Of a stretch of DNA of 64,000 nt, positions 16,231 to 24,231 are shown in pieces. The DNA lies in contig NZ_CP060204.1 in NCBI RefSeq assembly GCF_014250475.1, forward strand, positions 496,001-560,000, written 5' to 3'. Source of the DNA: Selenomonas timonae. Lineage in GTDB: Bacteria; Bacillota; Negativicutes; Selenomonadales; Selenomonadaceae. The translations under genes and the position numbers were made by a program. A model generated the notes under the pieces. The model was not told the DNA's origin. It made no database searches and was given only the letters and a program-made list of their open reading frames with translations. Positions within the stretch are counted from its first letter, which is position 1. Every line of letters starts with the position of its first letter.

Positions 16231-17142
16231 TCACTGCTCCACCCCGATGATTTCTTTCCATATATATCCCTCTCTGACGCCTGAGTCGCTGTAGAGGATG
16301 TCCTCGGCCGCGAAGATCTCGGCGAGGGTGTGAGCGATGACCATGCCAGGGATGATTGTGTGGAGGCGGTCGGGGGCGGAGCGCAGGAGGACGGCGGTAT
16401 CAGCCTCGCTGAGGGTCTGTCCCGTAGAAAACAGGCCGATCATCGCAGGCAGATGACGCGCGTCGATGAGGCGCGGCGTCTCATCGGGATAAAGCAGCCC
16501 ATGCATGCGACTCGCGCTGCTGAGGACGCCGCCCATGCCGATCATATGCTGCGCGCGCAGCGCACGCACCTCGGGGGCACTGTCCAGTATTGCTGTGACC
16601 GCCGCACGAATCGCCGCACACTCGTCACCACTCGGGAGCAATCCCGCAACGTGCGCCTTCGACATGGCAAGCGAGCCGATCGGGAGGCTCCAACGCCCCT
16701 GCATCTTATGCGCCGCATAGGAGATGATCTCGGTGCTGCCGCCGCCGATGTCGACCATGATGCCGTCCGCATGGGCGATGCTTGCGGTCGCGCCGATGAA
16801 GTCGTACGCAGCCTCCTCCTCGCCGCTGATGATGCGGATGGAGACGCCCGTGCGCCGCGTGATCTCCTCGGTCGCGGCGCGGCTGTTGGTCGCAGAGCGC
16901 AGTGCCGCCGTCGCAAAGGCATGAACGTGCGCGATGCCGAATGTCTCGATGAACTCCATGAAGCCGCGCAGGATCTTGACCGTCTTTTCTACCCCCTCGC
17001 GCACGAGCCGTCCGTGCGAGAGATAGCCTGCAAGCCCGACCGTATGCTTGCGTTTCAGCAGGAGGGTGAACTCCCTGCCATCGATCTGGTAGACCGCCAT
17101 GCGGATGGTGTTCGAGCCGATGTCGATGATTGCGTGCAGCAT
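16231..17142 (-). CDS. Ppx/GppA family exopolyphosphatase / guanosine pentaphosphatase
   Basis: 303 residues, the short form of the family without the C-terminal HD domain. IDIGSNTIRM at the N-terminus and VDIGGGSTEI near residue 147 are the phosphate-binding loops of the ASKHA ATPase fold; SGEEEA holds the catalytic Glu region. It releases terminal phosphate from polyphosphate or converts pppGpp to ppGpp; the two activities cannot be told apart from sequence. It starts 4 bases after the threonine synthase stop, in the same operon. Confidence 0.88.
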   Translation of the reverse strand: MLHAIIDIGSNTIRMAVYQIDGREFTLLLKRKHTVGLAGYLSHGRLVREGVEKTVKILRGFMEFIETFGIAHVHAFATAALRSATNSRAATEEITRRTGVSIRIISGEEEAAYDFIGATASIAHADGIMVDIGGGSTEIISYAAHKMQGRWSLPIGSLAMSKAHVAGLLPSGDECAAIRAAVTAILDSAPEVRALRAQHMIGMGGVLSSASRMHGLLYPDETPRLIDARHLPAMIGLFSTGQTLSEADTAVLLRSAPDRLHTIIPGMVIAHTLAEIFAAEDILYSDSGVREGYIWKEIIGVEQ

Positions 17143-17146
17143 GGGG

Positions 17147-18148
17147 CTACCGCTTCAGCCCGCTGCCGGGCACGGGGATGATGACGCGATAGTTGTCGGG
17201 CATGCCGTCCGCAAAGAAGGCACGCGCGCCCGCAAGCCCCGCCGCTGCGGTCAGCTCGGCGTAGATGCCGCGTCGGTTGAGTGTCTTTGCCGCCTTGAGG
17301 ATCTCGCTGTCCTCGACGGCGACGGCATCGCCCCCGCTGCGGCGCAGTGCCTTCAGGATGTCCTCCATGCGTGGCGGCGCACCCACGCGGATGGTCTCGG
17401 CAATCGTATTCTTGCGCGGTGTCTCGGGCAGATCGTGGAATGCCTCGACCACGGGCGCACATTTCGTACTCTGCACGCCGACGAAATGCGGCAGGCGGCC
17501 GAGCTCTGCAAAGCCCTGATAGAGCCCAAGGAGAAGTGAACCGTTCCCAATGGGGACGATGATGTAGTCGGGCACGTTATCATCCAGCTGGTGATAGATC
17601 TCGTGTGCCATGCTCTTGATCCCATCGGCAAAGAGCGGATTGTAGACGTGCGAGGCATAGTAGTCGCTGCCGAGTTCCGCGCGCAGGACACTGCTTGCGT
17701 TCATGCGCCCGTTCGGCACGCGCACGACATCGGCACCGTACGCCGTGATCTGCTTTGCGCGCTCGGCAGAGATGTCATCGGGCACGTAGACCCTGCACGC
17801 GATGCCCGCCGCCGCCGCATATGCCGCGACCGCCGCGCCCGCATTGCCCGCCGAGTCGACTGCGACACGGTCGATGCCAAGATGTGCAAGCTCGCCGATG
17901 AGGCGCTTCGCCCCGCGATCCTTGAACGAACCGGTCGGCTGACGATCCTCCATTTTGAAGTAGTAGCGGCATCCGTCGATGACGAGCGGCAGGAGCGGCG
18001 TCTCCACCTCACCGAGCGTCACCGCCTCGTGGCGGTCGCCCGCGTCCATCGCGCTCTGATACAGACGAAAAAGCCCACCGCATTCACACGCATAGGCGTG
18101 CGTTGCGACGGGGTATTCCTTTTTGCAGCGCTCACAGTAGAAGTGCAT
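17147..18148 (-). CDS. thrC: Threonine synthase-like PLP enzyme
   Basis: 333 residues from the ATG at 18148 (AGGAGGTTCATC upstream). An N-terminal zinc-ribbon (Cys5, Cys8, Cys21, Cys23) precedes a fold-type II PLP domain with Lys76 in PTGSFKDRG. These are the ThrC features: conversion of O-phosphohomoserine to threonine. The protein is slightly short and the segment DSAGNAGAAVAAYAAAAG replaces the usual SSGN(T)A motif, so a related PLP lyase is possible. It is cotranscribed with ppx downstream. Confidence 0.75.
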   Translation of the reverse strand: MHFYCERCKKEYPVATHAYACECGGLFRLYQSAMDAGDRHEAVTLGEVETPLLPLVIDGCRYYFKMEDRQPTGSFKDRGAKRLIGELAHLGIDRVAVDSAGNAGAAVAAYAAAAGIACRVYVPDDISAERAKQITAYGADVVRVPNGRMNASSVLRAELGSDYYASHVYNPLFADGIKSMAHEIYHQLDDNVPDYIIVPIGNGSLLLGLYQGFAELGRLPHFVGVQSTKCAPVVEAFHDLPETPRKNTIAETIRVGAPPRMEDILKALRRSGGDAVAVEDSEILKAAKTLNRRGIYAELTAAAGLAGARAFFADGMPDNYRVIIPVPGSGLKR

Positions 18149-18196
18149 GATGAACCTCCTTCGGAACGTATGAGATTGTAACGATATAGGGAGATA

Positions 18197-18302
18197 AGCC
18201 TCCCCCGCCAATGCGGGAGGAGGATCGCTTGCGGTGGAAGGGGCGCCCCTATCGGCTCACTTCGTTCGCCACTTCCCCCGTCGCGACGGGGGAAGCTAAA
18301 TT
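18197..18302. repeat. Palindromic interspersed repeat reading into the sulfatase-fold gene
   Basis: Two strong inverted repeats, CCTCCCCCGCC/GGCGGG-type at 18200-18222 and CTTCCCCCGTCGCGACGGGGGAAG at 18272-18295, flank a 50-base middle with GGCTCACTTCGTTCGCCA. The layout fits the short palindromic, MITE-like repeats found scattered in Negativicutes genomes (recalled, not searched). On the minus strand it supplies the last 17 or so codons and the stop of the upstream transferase gene. Confidence 0.55.
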
Positions 18303-20132
18303 ACCGCCCGTCCCCTCATCCGTATGATCCTCGGTCAGCGCGTGGTTGCCGAACATGGTCGTCAGCGTCTCACGCGTGAAGCCGTAGGCAGGACTCGAGA
18401 AATCCTGCCGCGGATCGTAGCGGTTGTTCGGCGCACCGAGGAGTCCGCAGACCGTATCGTACATCATATCGTTCGTAAAATACGCATCGCGGCGGGATTC
18501 GAGCATCGCTGCACGCTGCGGCAACGCCGCGTGGTACTCGGGCGACAGATAAATGAAGAACGGGATGCGCACCATATCGAAGCTGAACACGTCGGGATTG
18601 TGTGAGATCTTGAGATTTTCGCCGTGGTCAGAGAAATAGACCATCGCGCGGAGGTTCAGATTCTTCTCGGCGTAGCTGAAGATCTGCGAGAGAATGTAGT
18701 CCGTGTAGAGGATGCTGTTCGCATACGACGGCGCGCTTGTCATCGCCGATTCGCCGTCCTCGGCGGCGAACTTCGCCCATTCATCGGGATAGCGGTTGTT
18801 GTAGTAGATATGACTGCCCATCAGATGTAGGACGATGAAGTTATTCACATTCGGGTCAATGCGCGTGAGATACGGGAGCAGGCTCTCGTCATACTTTGTC
18901 GTAAAGGTGTACGAATCATCCGTCCACTCCGCCACGTCTGCCGTCTTCGCGACCATCGTGATCGCACTGTCGAACTGCCCGTAGCGCCCCTGATTGCTGA
19001 ACCAGTAGGTATGGTAGCCGATTTTTTTCGCCACATCGAGGAGCGATGCCGACTCGAAGAACTCCTTGTCGTTGTACTGGCTCTTCTCCGTCAGCGCGCG
19101 CTCGAGAACAGGCACCGTCTGCGTCCACGAGGAGTAGGTATTCCGATAGACGAGGAAGCCCTCACGCTCGGCCGCCATCTGCTCCATCCACGGTGTATTC
19201 TCATACGGGAAGGACGGCGTATAGTAGTGCATATAGTTGCGCGAAGCAGACTCGCCGATGACGAAGATCACCGTCCCCGGCGCACGTGTCGCAAGGGTAT
19301 TCTCCATATCGATGATGAGTGACGCATATCTCTCGTCCTGATGCAGGCTATACGACTGCGTCTCCTCAACATAGCTCGTCACATCTTTGTAGAGGCCCGC
19401 AATCGAACTCTCGGGGATGAGTGCGACATGTATCCCTGCTGCGGCGATCATGACGAGAACAAGGCTGCCCATGCGCGATCCTTCCGCGCTCGGATAGATG
19501 CATCGTGCGAACACGAGGTAGCTGCGGTAGGAGAGATAGATGAGCAACAGCAGGAGGAGTACAACGAGCGCAGCGGGCAGAACCCCCACAGTCGACTGGA
19601 TATAGTCCCCCGCCTCATGCCAGTTCGTCAGATAGAGCGCCATGAGCGATGCCGGGCTGAGCGCATGCCAGACCGTCATATAATAGGCAATCTGCGTCAG
19701 TGGGATGAGCGACATGAGGAAGCCGAGCACAGAGAGGAGCGCTGCCGTCAGCCGCCGATGCCCAAGGTGGAAAAGGACACCGCCCAGTGCCGCGAGCACG
19801 AGCATATACGCCGTCCCGATGAGAAAGTCATAGAAGATCAGCGAGCGATACCAGTCCTGCCGATACGTCCACGCATAGAGAAGCGGAAAGGTAAGACACC
19901 AGAGCAGCCCGGGCACCATCGCCCCGAGCATTCCACGCGAGAAGAGCGGAACACCCGTCCCATACTGCATGAGCATAAGCGCCGCAAGGACAGGAAGGAG
20001 CGCGGGGAGAAAATACTCCGCGCCCATATCCTGCCCCATATTGATGTAACATGCGACGAGCGTCAGAAAATACGCTCCTGCCGCCGCCGCATAGCGGATC
20101 CATTCATTTGCCCGCTCTGTCGATACCTTCAT
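18249..20132 (-). CDS. Sulfatase-fold phosphoethanolamine transferase-like membrane protein
   Basis: 627 residues. About five membrane segments in the first 215 residues are followed by a periplasmic alkaline-phosphatase-superfamily domain. FVIGESASRNYMHYYTP holds the metal-binding Glu and the putative nucleophile region, and YFSDHGENL the metal Asp/His. This fits the EptA/CptA group that transfers phosphoethanolamine from phosphatidylethanolamine to lipid A core or other surface glycans. The last 17 residues (from about NLASPVATGEV) are encoded by a palindromic repeat, so the native C-terminus was probably replaced. The start lies 11 bases after the 3D-domain gene, same operon. Confidence 0.8.
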   Translation of the reverse strand: MKVSTERANEWIRYAAAAGAYFLTLVACYINMGQDMGAEYFLPALLPVLAALMLMQYGTGVPLFSRGMLGAMVPGLLWCLTFPLLYAWTYRQDWYRSLIFYDFLIGTAYMLVLAALGGVLFHLGHRRLTAALLSVLGFLMSLIPLTQIAYYMTVWHALSPASLMALYLTNWHEAGDYIQSTVGVLPAALVVLLLLLLIYLSYRSYLVFARCIYPSAEGSRMGSLVLVMIAAAGIHVALIPESSIAGLYKDVTSYVEETQSYSLHQDERYASLIIDMENTLATRAPGTVIFVIGESASRNYMHYYTPSFPYENTPWMEQMAAEREGFLVYRNTYSSWTQTVPVLERALTEKSQYNDKEFFESASLLDVAKKIGYHTYWFSNQGRYGQFDSAITMVAKTADVAEWTDDSYTFTTKYDESLLPYLTRIDPNVNNFIVLHLMGSHIYYNNRYPDEWAKFAAEDGESAMTSAPSYANSILYTDYILSQIFSYAEKNLNLRAMVYFSDHGENLKISHNPDVFSFDMVRIPFFIYLSPEYHAALPQRAAMLESRRDAYFTNDMMYDTVCGLLGAPNNRYDPRQDFSSPAYGFTRETLTTMFGNHALTEDHTDEGTGGNLASPVATGEVANEVSR

Positions 20133-20143
20133 ATTCTGCCGTA

Positions 20144-20845
20144 CTACTCCATGATAAAGATTTCGAGATCCTGTCTGCCAAACATCAGTGCCTCAGCGTG
20201 GCTATCAAATGCAACGTCAATACGATAACCATGTATTGAGCCGCCAACATCCTCCGCCACAGCCTCACCATAGCCCGGAATAAAGACGCGTGTGCCGAGC
20301 GGAATGACAGACGGATCAACAGCGATCACGCCGCGCCGTACCATCGTCCCCGTCGCCGTACGATTCCCGTTGCCCGGATCGAACGCACTGTAGCCCGTCG
20401 CCGAGACATATACCGAGCGGCTACTGCCGCGGCTGACCTCATGCGCGCGCTCCTCACGAATCCCGAGCGCCACAGGGTCATACGGGACACCGCCCGAAAG
20501 CGCAAGATACGTCGCCTGACCGCAGATGCCATCCACCTCGAGGCCATTCTTCTCCTGACAGCGCTCAATTGCCGCGCGTGTAAGAGGGCCTGCAACGCCG
20601 TCCGCTGCACCATCGAGATAGCCCCCCCTGATGAGGAGCTCCTGCACATGCTGCACCGCTGCACCGCGCATTCCCTCCTTTACGAGGATATGTGCCGCCT
20701 CGGCAGGCGCATGGAGTGCAAGCGGCACAGTCACGGCGAGTGCCGTACCGATCGAGAGTGCTCCTCTGAAGCGCCGCAGCTCCCTGTGCCGCCGCGCTCC
20801 CTGTACCAATTTTCGTGCTGCCAAAAGGAGTTTCCGTATCTTCAT
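20144..20845 (-). CDS. Peptidoglycan-binding 3D-domain protein
   Basis: 233 residues. A basic N-terminus and a hydrophobic stretch at about 28-48 ending APAEAA suggest a signal peptide. A peptidoglycan-binding domain (VKEGMRGAAVQHVQELLIRGGYLDG, residues 55-115) is followed by a C-terminal 3D domain (VSATGYSAFD ... GVIAVDPSVIPLGTRVFIPGYG ... RIDVAF). 3D domains occur in Rpf/Sps-like lytic transglycosylases. The usual DTGG motif reads DVGG, keeping the catalytic Asp. Probably cleaves or remodels the cell wall. It precedes the sulfatase-fold gene in an envelope operon. Confidence 0.85.
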   Translation of the reverse strand: MKIRKLLLAARKLVQGARRHRELRRFRGALSIGTALAVTVPLALHAPAEAAHILVKEGMRGAAVQHVQELLIRGGYLDGAADGVAGPLTRAAIERCQEKNGLEVDGICGQATYLALSGGVPYDPVALGIREERAHEVSRGSSRSVYVSATGYSAFDPGNGNRTATGTMVRRGVIAVDPSVIPLGTRVFIPGYGEAVAEDVGGSIHGYRIDVAFDSHAEALMFGRQDLEIFIME

Positions 20846-20956
20846 TCCATCGTGCTCCCTTCACTTTGCGATCTTTATTCTGCGCCGGCCATATGCGGCG
20901 CGCGCCAATCATATTACGTTTTGTTGGGAATATTTTACTATAAAGTGGAAGTCACG

Positions 20957-21787
20957 TCAAACACAGGCAAGCTCGATCTCAGGCGCACGTACAATCAGCC
21001 CGTCCTCCGCCGCGTACCGATAGAATAGGCGCAGTCCAGCGATCGTCTCCTCATCCAGCTGCCAAACGACAGCGCTGCCGAGGTATGCCCGCAGCTCTTC
21101 GCGCGTGAAACGCCCATCTGCAAGCACCTCGCTGATTGCCGCATCCTTGACCGTCTGCCAGTCGCGAAACGCCGCCGCAATCCGCCCGTGAACGAGCCGC
21201 AGCTCCTCGGGATGCGCCGCCGCAAATGCGCGTGCCGCCGCCCAGATACCGAACACCATGCGCATGCCCGTGAGCCGCTTCCATTCGCGTGCGAGATCGT
21301 AGATGTAGATCCCATCGGGCGGGTGATGATATAGTTCGAGTGCATCGTCCCCGATGAAGAGCGCGCCCACCGCCCCATCTGGCACGGGGTCAGCCGGCGT
21401 GAGCGCCCGTGTTTCATAGACTGGCGCTGCATCATACGCGCGGCGCAGTATGATCTTCAGCAGGGCGTGCGAGGACGCCGATTTATCTGAGAGCAGGACG
21501 CGGCCGTCCTTGATCTCCTCGGCGGGGGCGCGCGAGACGAGCAGCACGCTCCGCACATCGCCGTCGGACGCAATGCACACATCAGGCAGGATGAGCAGAT
21601 CTGCCGCGTGCCGTGCATACGTGATCGAGGACACCCCCGACACATCCAGATTCTTCGCCTCAAGCCGCCCGTTCAGCTGTGCAGGTGAGGCGCGCAGGAT
21701 ATCCAGCCCCTCCGCCGCCCCGTGCGCGAGCGCATACGTCAGCGGCAGCACATTCAAAAACGCGATATGACCCAGCCGCACACTCAT
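20957..21787 (-). CDS. mqnA: Chorismate dehydratase MqnA (futalosine menaquinone pathway)
   Basis: 276 residues from the ATG at 21787. A periplasmic-binding-protein-like fold without a signal peptide: RLGHIAFLNVLPLTYAL, SGVSSITYA, LVSRAPAEEI, LFIGDDALE and YDLAREWKRLTGMRMVFGIW are MqnA landmarks. It dehydrates chorismate to 3-enolpyruvylbenzoate, the first step of the futalosine route to menaquinone. Starts 19 bases after the upstream hypothetical gene, likely cotranscribed. No other mqn gene is in the window. Confidence 0.88.
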   Translation of the reverse strand: MSVRLGHIAFLNVLPLTYALAHGAAEGLDILRASPAQLNGRLEAKNLDVSGVSSITYARHAADLLILPDVCIASDGDVRSVLLVSRAPAEEIKDGRVLLSDKSASSHALLKIILRRAYDAAPVYETRALTPADPVPDGAVGALFIGDDALELYHHPPDGIYIYDLAREWKRLTGMRMVFGIWAAARAFAAAHPEELRLVHGRIAAAFRDWQTVKDAAISEVLADGRFTREELRAYLGSAVVWQLDEETIAGLRLFYRYAAEDGLIVRAPEIELACV

Positions 21788-21806
21788 ACATTCTCCCTTT
21801 CTCTCC

Positions 21807-22400
21807 TCACGGGCCTGTAAACGAAATGTCCGAGAACTGCGGCGCACGCGCCATCATCAACTCCATGCGCCGCGCAAAGCGCTCGTAGAAATCCGTTGCC
21901 ACAGCAATATTGGGTTGGATGAACACCTGCTCCTGCACTGGAGTCATCTCCCAAACAGACACAGACTCATGCACAAAGGCGCTCGCACGAAAGCGTTCCT
22001 TCACACCCGCAAGAGACGGATCATCGTAGTCCAAGACCAGCCGCGCAGCCGTCTCCCGCATCTCCGCGAGCAGCCGACGCATCTCGTCATAACTGTATAC
22101 GTTATCCTCCAGATTCCACTCAAACTCCACGCCGAGTGGCTCGGGATGCTCCAGCCTGCGGTAGCGCATGGAGCGCTCCTGATTGTAATTCCGCTTGAGG
22201 AAATAAAACAAAAACATCTCCACATCGTCTTCATCGATGGAGATTTCCTCAGCCGTACGCCGCAGAACCTGCGTGAAAACCTCATCGCCCGCGCCCGGCA
22301 ACAGGCCCTCATCGGGAAGTGCCACCGGCATGATCCGAAAACACGCCGAGCCCTGATGCCCCTCCAGAATCTCAATCGTCGAAAGCCTCTGCTCCTCCAT
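21807..22400 (-). CDS. Hypothetical protein upstream of mqnA
   Basis: 197 residues, acidic, soluble, no signal peptide. I do not recognise it. It is codon-typical for the window. AGGTAGATC precedes the ATG. It probably forms a two-gene operon with mqnA. No motif visible supports a function. Confidence 0.7.
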   Translation of the reverse strand: MEEQRLSTIEILEGHQGSACFRIMPVALPDEGLLPGAGDEVFTQVLRRTAEEISIDEDDVEMFLFYFLKRNYNQERSMRYRRLEHPEPLGVEFEWNLEDNVYSYDEMRRLLAEMRETAARLVLDYDDPSLAGVKERFRASAFVHESVSVWEMTPVQEQVFIQPNIAVATDFYERFARRMELMMARAPQFSDISFTGP

Positions 22401-22525
22401 GATCTACCTCCGTTCACTCTTCATATCCTCTATTATAATCCTTCTTCGTGGAAAAATACAGTATTTTCACAATCGCTTGTGACACTATGGGAAACAAAAA
22501 GACAGCCAAGTGCTGCCTTTCGTGA

Positions 22526-22546
22526 TATAATATCTTTGGTACTATC
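22526..22546 (+). promoter_or_regulatory. Toxin-side promoter and 5' repeat of type I locus A
   Basis: Extended -10 TGATATAAT (22523-22531), then GGTACTATC at 22538-22546 where the transcript would begin. The same GGTGCTATC motif starts the opposing RNA, so both RNAs share a 5' repeat, the hallmark of Fst/par-type systems. Confidence 0.6.
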
Positions 22547-22591
22547 TATTCGGTAGGCGGTCAATTCAGCCCCTGAAAGGGGGCGAAGCTC

Positions 22592-22660
22592 ATGGAGTTC
22601 TACGATTTTTTGTCGTTGGTATTCCTCGTAACAATCTGCATTGTTGCGTTAAAGGCATAA
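22592..22660 (+). CDS. Small hydrophobic peptide, putative type I toxin (locus A)
   Basis: 22 residues: an amphipathic start (MEFYDFLS), a hydrophobic core, and the end ALKA. AGGGGGCGAAGCTC lies ahead of the ATG. Size and pattern fit holin-like/Fst-type membrane toxins. The stop is followed directly by the terminator shared with a strong convergent RNA. The gene lies between two homologous end repeats (22538-22563 and 22722-22742). Function inferred from architecture. Confidence 0.6.
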   Translation: MEFYDFLSLVFLVTICIVALKA

Positions 22661-22664
22661 GAAA

Positions 22665-22695
22665 ACCCGCCTGCTCCAGCAAAGTTTAGGCGGGT
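22665..22695. terminator. Shared terminator of type I locus A
   Basis: ACCCGCCT (22665-22672) pairs with AGGCGGGT (22688-22695), just after the peptide stop. Confidence 0.7.
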
Positions 22696-22748
22696 CTCTC
22701 ACCAAAACACGTATTGAGGCTGACCGTTTACACGATAGCACCTTTTAT
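22665..22748 (-). ncRNA. Putative antitoxin RNA of type I locus A
   Basis: Starts near 22748 from the strong minus-strand promoter at 22755-22783 and ends at the shared terminator, about 85 nt. Its 5' end GGTGCTATC...CGGTCA matches the 5' end of the toxin transcript, allowing contact at both the repeats and the terminator. Confidence 0.6.
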
Positions 22749-22754
22749 ACGCTT

Positions 22755-22783
22755 ATTATACGACAGGACGAAGACTGCGTCAA
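22755..22783 (-). promoter_or_regulatory. Antitoxin RNA promoter, locus A
   Basis: Minus-strand TTGACG (22783-22778) and TATAAT (22760-22755), spacer 17. Stronger by consensus than the toxin-side promoter. Confidence 0.75.
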
Positions 22784-22813
22784 ATCATTTTTCTGCCAAC
22801 AGAGGAGAACAAT

Positions 22814-23905
22814 ATGCAGCACGAACAGATTGCACTCGACTATGAAGTCACCGAGCAGAAGGAAGCCCTCTACGAGGCGATTGCCGCGCTCCTCGCGAAC
22901 GCCCTGCGGCAGATGGAGGACGCAGAAACACACGCGCGTACGCTTCTCTATGACGCCCTGTGCCGTATGTGGAACACACTGCTCGGCACGACTTACCGCA
23001 CGCGCGAGGAGATCGCCATGCTGCGCGGCGCATATGGACTTGCCCGCGAGCTCCTTGCGGGTATGCAAGATGACGACACGCCCGCCCGCACAGCTGCTCC
23101 GCAGGAGATGGACGGCACGCTGCTCGAATCGCTTGCAAGCGTCACATCCGAAGAGTTCCAACACCAACGGGACGCACTGATCCGCATCCTCACCGAGGGA
23201 CGCACGCCCGCCGAATCCCCGCAGGCGTATCTCATTGCAGGACAGCCCGGCGCGGGCAAGACCACGATGGCAGATCTCTTCACACGCGCGCACGCGGCCA
23301 ACATCATCTTCATCAGCGGCGATGCCTATCGCCCATTTCACCCGCACATTGCGGAGCTCCGTGCGCACTTCGGTGACGATGCCGTCCTCCACACGCAGGA
23401 ATTCGCGGGCAAAATGACCGAGGCACTCATCGACGTACTCAACGCACAGGGCTATCACCTCATCATCGAGGGCACGCTCCGCACACAGGAAGCGCCGGTG
23501 CGCACACGAGAGCTCCTCGCCGCGCGCGGCTATCGCGTCTCGCTGAATGTCCTCGCCGTCCCGCCCATCCTCTCATACCTCGGCACGCTGCGCCGCTATG
23601 CGCGCATGCGGGAATTCGGCATGCATCCGCGCAGGACGCCGCGCGATCATCACGACCGCGTCGTGCGGGACATCGCCGCAAACCTCGATGCCCTCGACCA
23701 GATGCACCGATTCGATGCAATCCGCCTCTATGACCGCACAGGTGCTTGTCTGTATGAGGAGAACCAACAGGGAGGAAGCCCCGCCGAAGCACTCCGCCGC
23801 GCAATGGCACGCCCCTTCTCCGCCGAAGAGCGCGACGACCTCCGCCGCATTTACGCGCCCTATGTGCCAGAAGAGCTGCTTGATGAGGCGCTGCACTCCT
23901 ACTGA
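22814..23905 (+). CDS. Zeta toxin family UDP-GlcNAc kinase-like protein with extended N-terminus
   Basis: 363 residues; AGAGGAGAACAAT precedes the ATG. From about residue 115 it is a zeta/PezT-type P-loop kinase: Walker A GQPGAGKTT at 143-151, ISGDAYRPFHP, QEFAGKMTEALID, LIIEGTLRT and the YLGTLRRYARM segment. Zeta toxins phosphorylate UDP-N-acetylglucosamine and block cell-wall synthesis. No epsilon antitoxin gene adjoins it. The first 110 residues are helical-looking and could be a fused antitoxin domain, as in single-chain EzeT. The gene is flanked on both sides by related Fst-like loci. Confidence 0.85.
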   Translation: MQHEQIALDYEVTEQKEALYEAIAALLANALRQMEDAETHARTLLYDALCRMWNTLLGTTYRTREEIAMLRGAYGLARELLAGMQDDDTPARTAAPQEMDGTLLESLASVTSEEFQHQRDALIRILTEGRTPAESPQAYLIAGQPGAGKTTMADLFTRAHAANIIFISGDAYRPFHPHIAELRAHFGDDAVLHTQEFAGKMTEALIDVLNAQGYHLIIEGTLRTQEAPVRTRELLAARGYRVSLNVLAVPPILSYLGTLRRYARMREFGMHPRRTPRDHHDRVVRDIAANLDALDQMHRFDAIRLYDRTGACLYEENQQGGSPAEALRRAMARPFSAEERDDLRRIYAPYVPEELLDEALHSY

Positions 23906-23946
23906 GTTCTGCAGCAAAAAAGACAGCCGAAGCTGTCATACTGTGC

Positions 23947-23967
23947 TATAATAGCTGTGGTGCTATC
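23947..23967 (+). promoter_or_regulatory. Toxin-side promoter and 5' repeat of type I locus B
   Basis: Extended -10 TGCTATAAT (23944-23952) followed by GGTGCTATC (23959-23967), matching locus A over about 70 bases including the preceding GACAGCC sequence. Confidence 0.6.
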
Positions 23968-24014
23968 TATTCGGTAGGCGGTCAATCGAAGCCTTAGATC
24001 GGCGGTGATTGGCT

Positions 24015-24080
24015 ATGAACGAAACAAATGTAACTCTGTTGCTGTTCATCGTTCTAGTTTTACTTTTAACCAAAAAGTAA
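24015..24080 (+). CDS. Small hydrophobic peptide, putative type I toxin (locus B)
   Basis: 21 residues: MNETNVT, then a run of 11 hydrophobic residues, then TKK. It resembles the 1083-1157 peptide in its KK end more than its neighbour in locus A, although locus B's flanks match locus A. The stop is inside the terminator stem. Weak ribosome binding site (GGCGGTGATT). Function inferred. Confidence 0.6.
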   Translation: MNETNVTLLLFIVLVLLLTKK

Positions 24081-24118
24081 ACCGCCCCTAGGAGTCCAAT
24101 CTATAGGCGGTTACTTTT
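24074..24118. terminator. Shared terminator of type I locus B
   Basis: AAAAGTAAaCCGCC pairs with GGCGGTTACTTTT across an 18-base loop, one bulge. The peptide stop codon is within the left arm. Confidence 0.7.
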
Positions 24119-24161
24119 CCACTATATAAGGGCTGACCGTTTACACGATAGCACCTTTTCT
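24077..24161 (-). ncRNA. Putative antitoxin RNA of type I locus B
   Basis: About 85 nt from the promoter at 24168-24196 to the shared terminator; begins with the same GGTGCTATC...CGGTCAG end repeat as locus A. Confidence 0.6.
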
Positions 24162-24167
24162 ACGCTC

Positions 24168-24196
24168 ATTATACGACACGAGAGAAAATCCGTCAA
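24168..24196 (-). promoter_or_regulatory. Antitoxin RNA promoter, locus B
   Basis: Minus-strand TTGACG (24196-24191) and TATAAT (24173-24168), spacer 17, as in locus A. Confidence 0.75.
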
Positions 24197-24231
24197 ATCA
24201 TTTTCGCCGCATCGGTCAAGGAGGATTTTAT

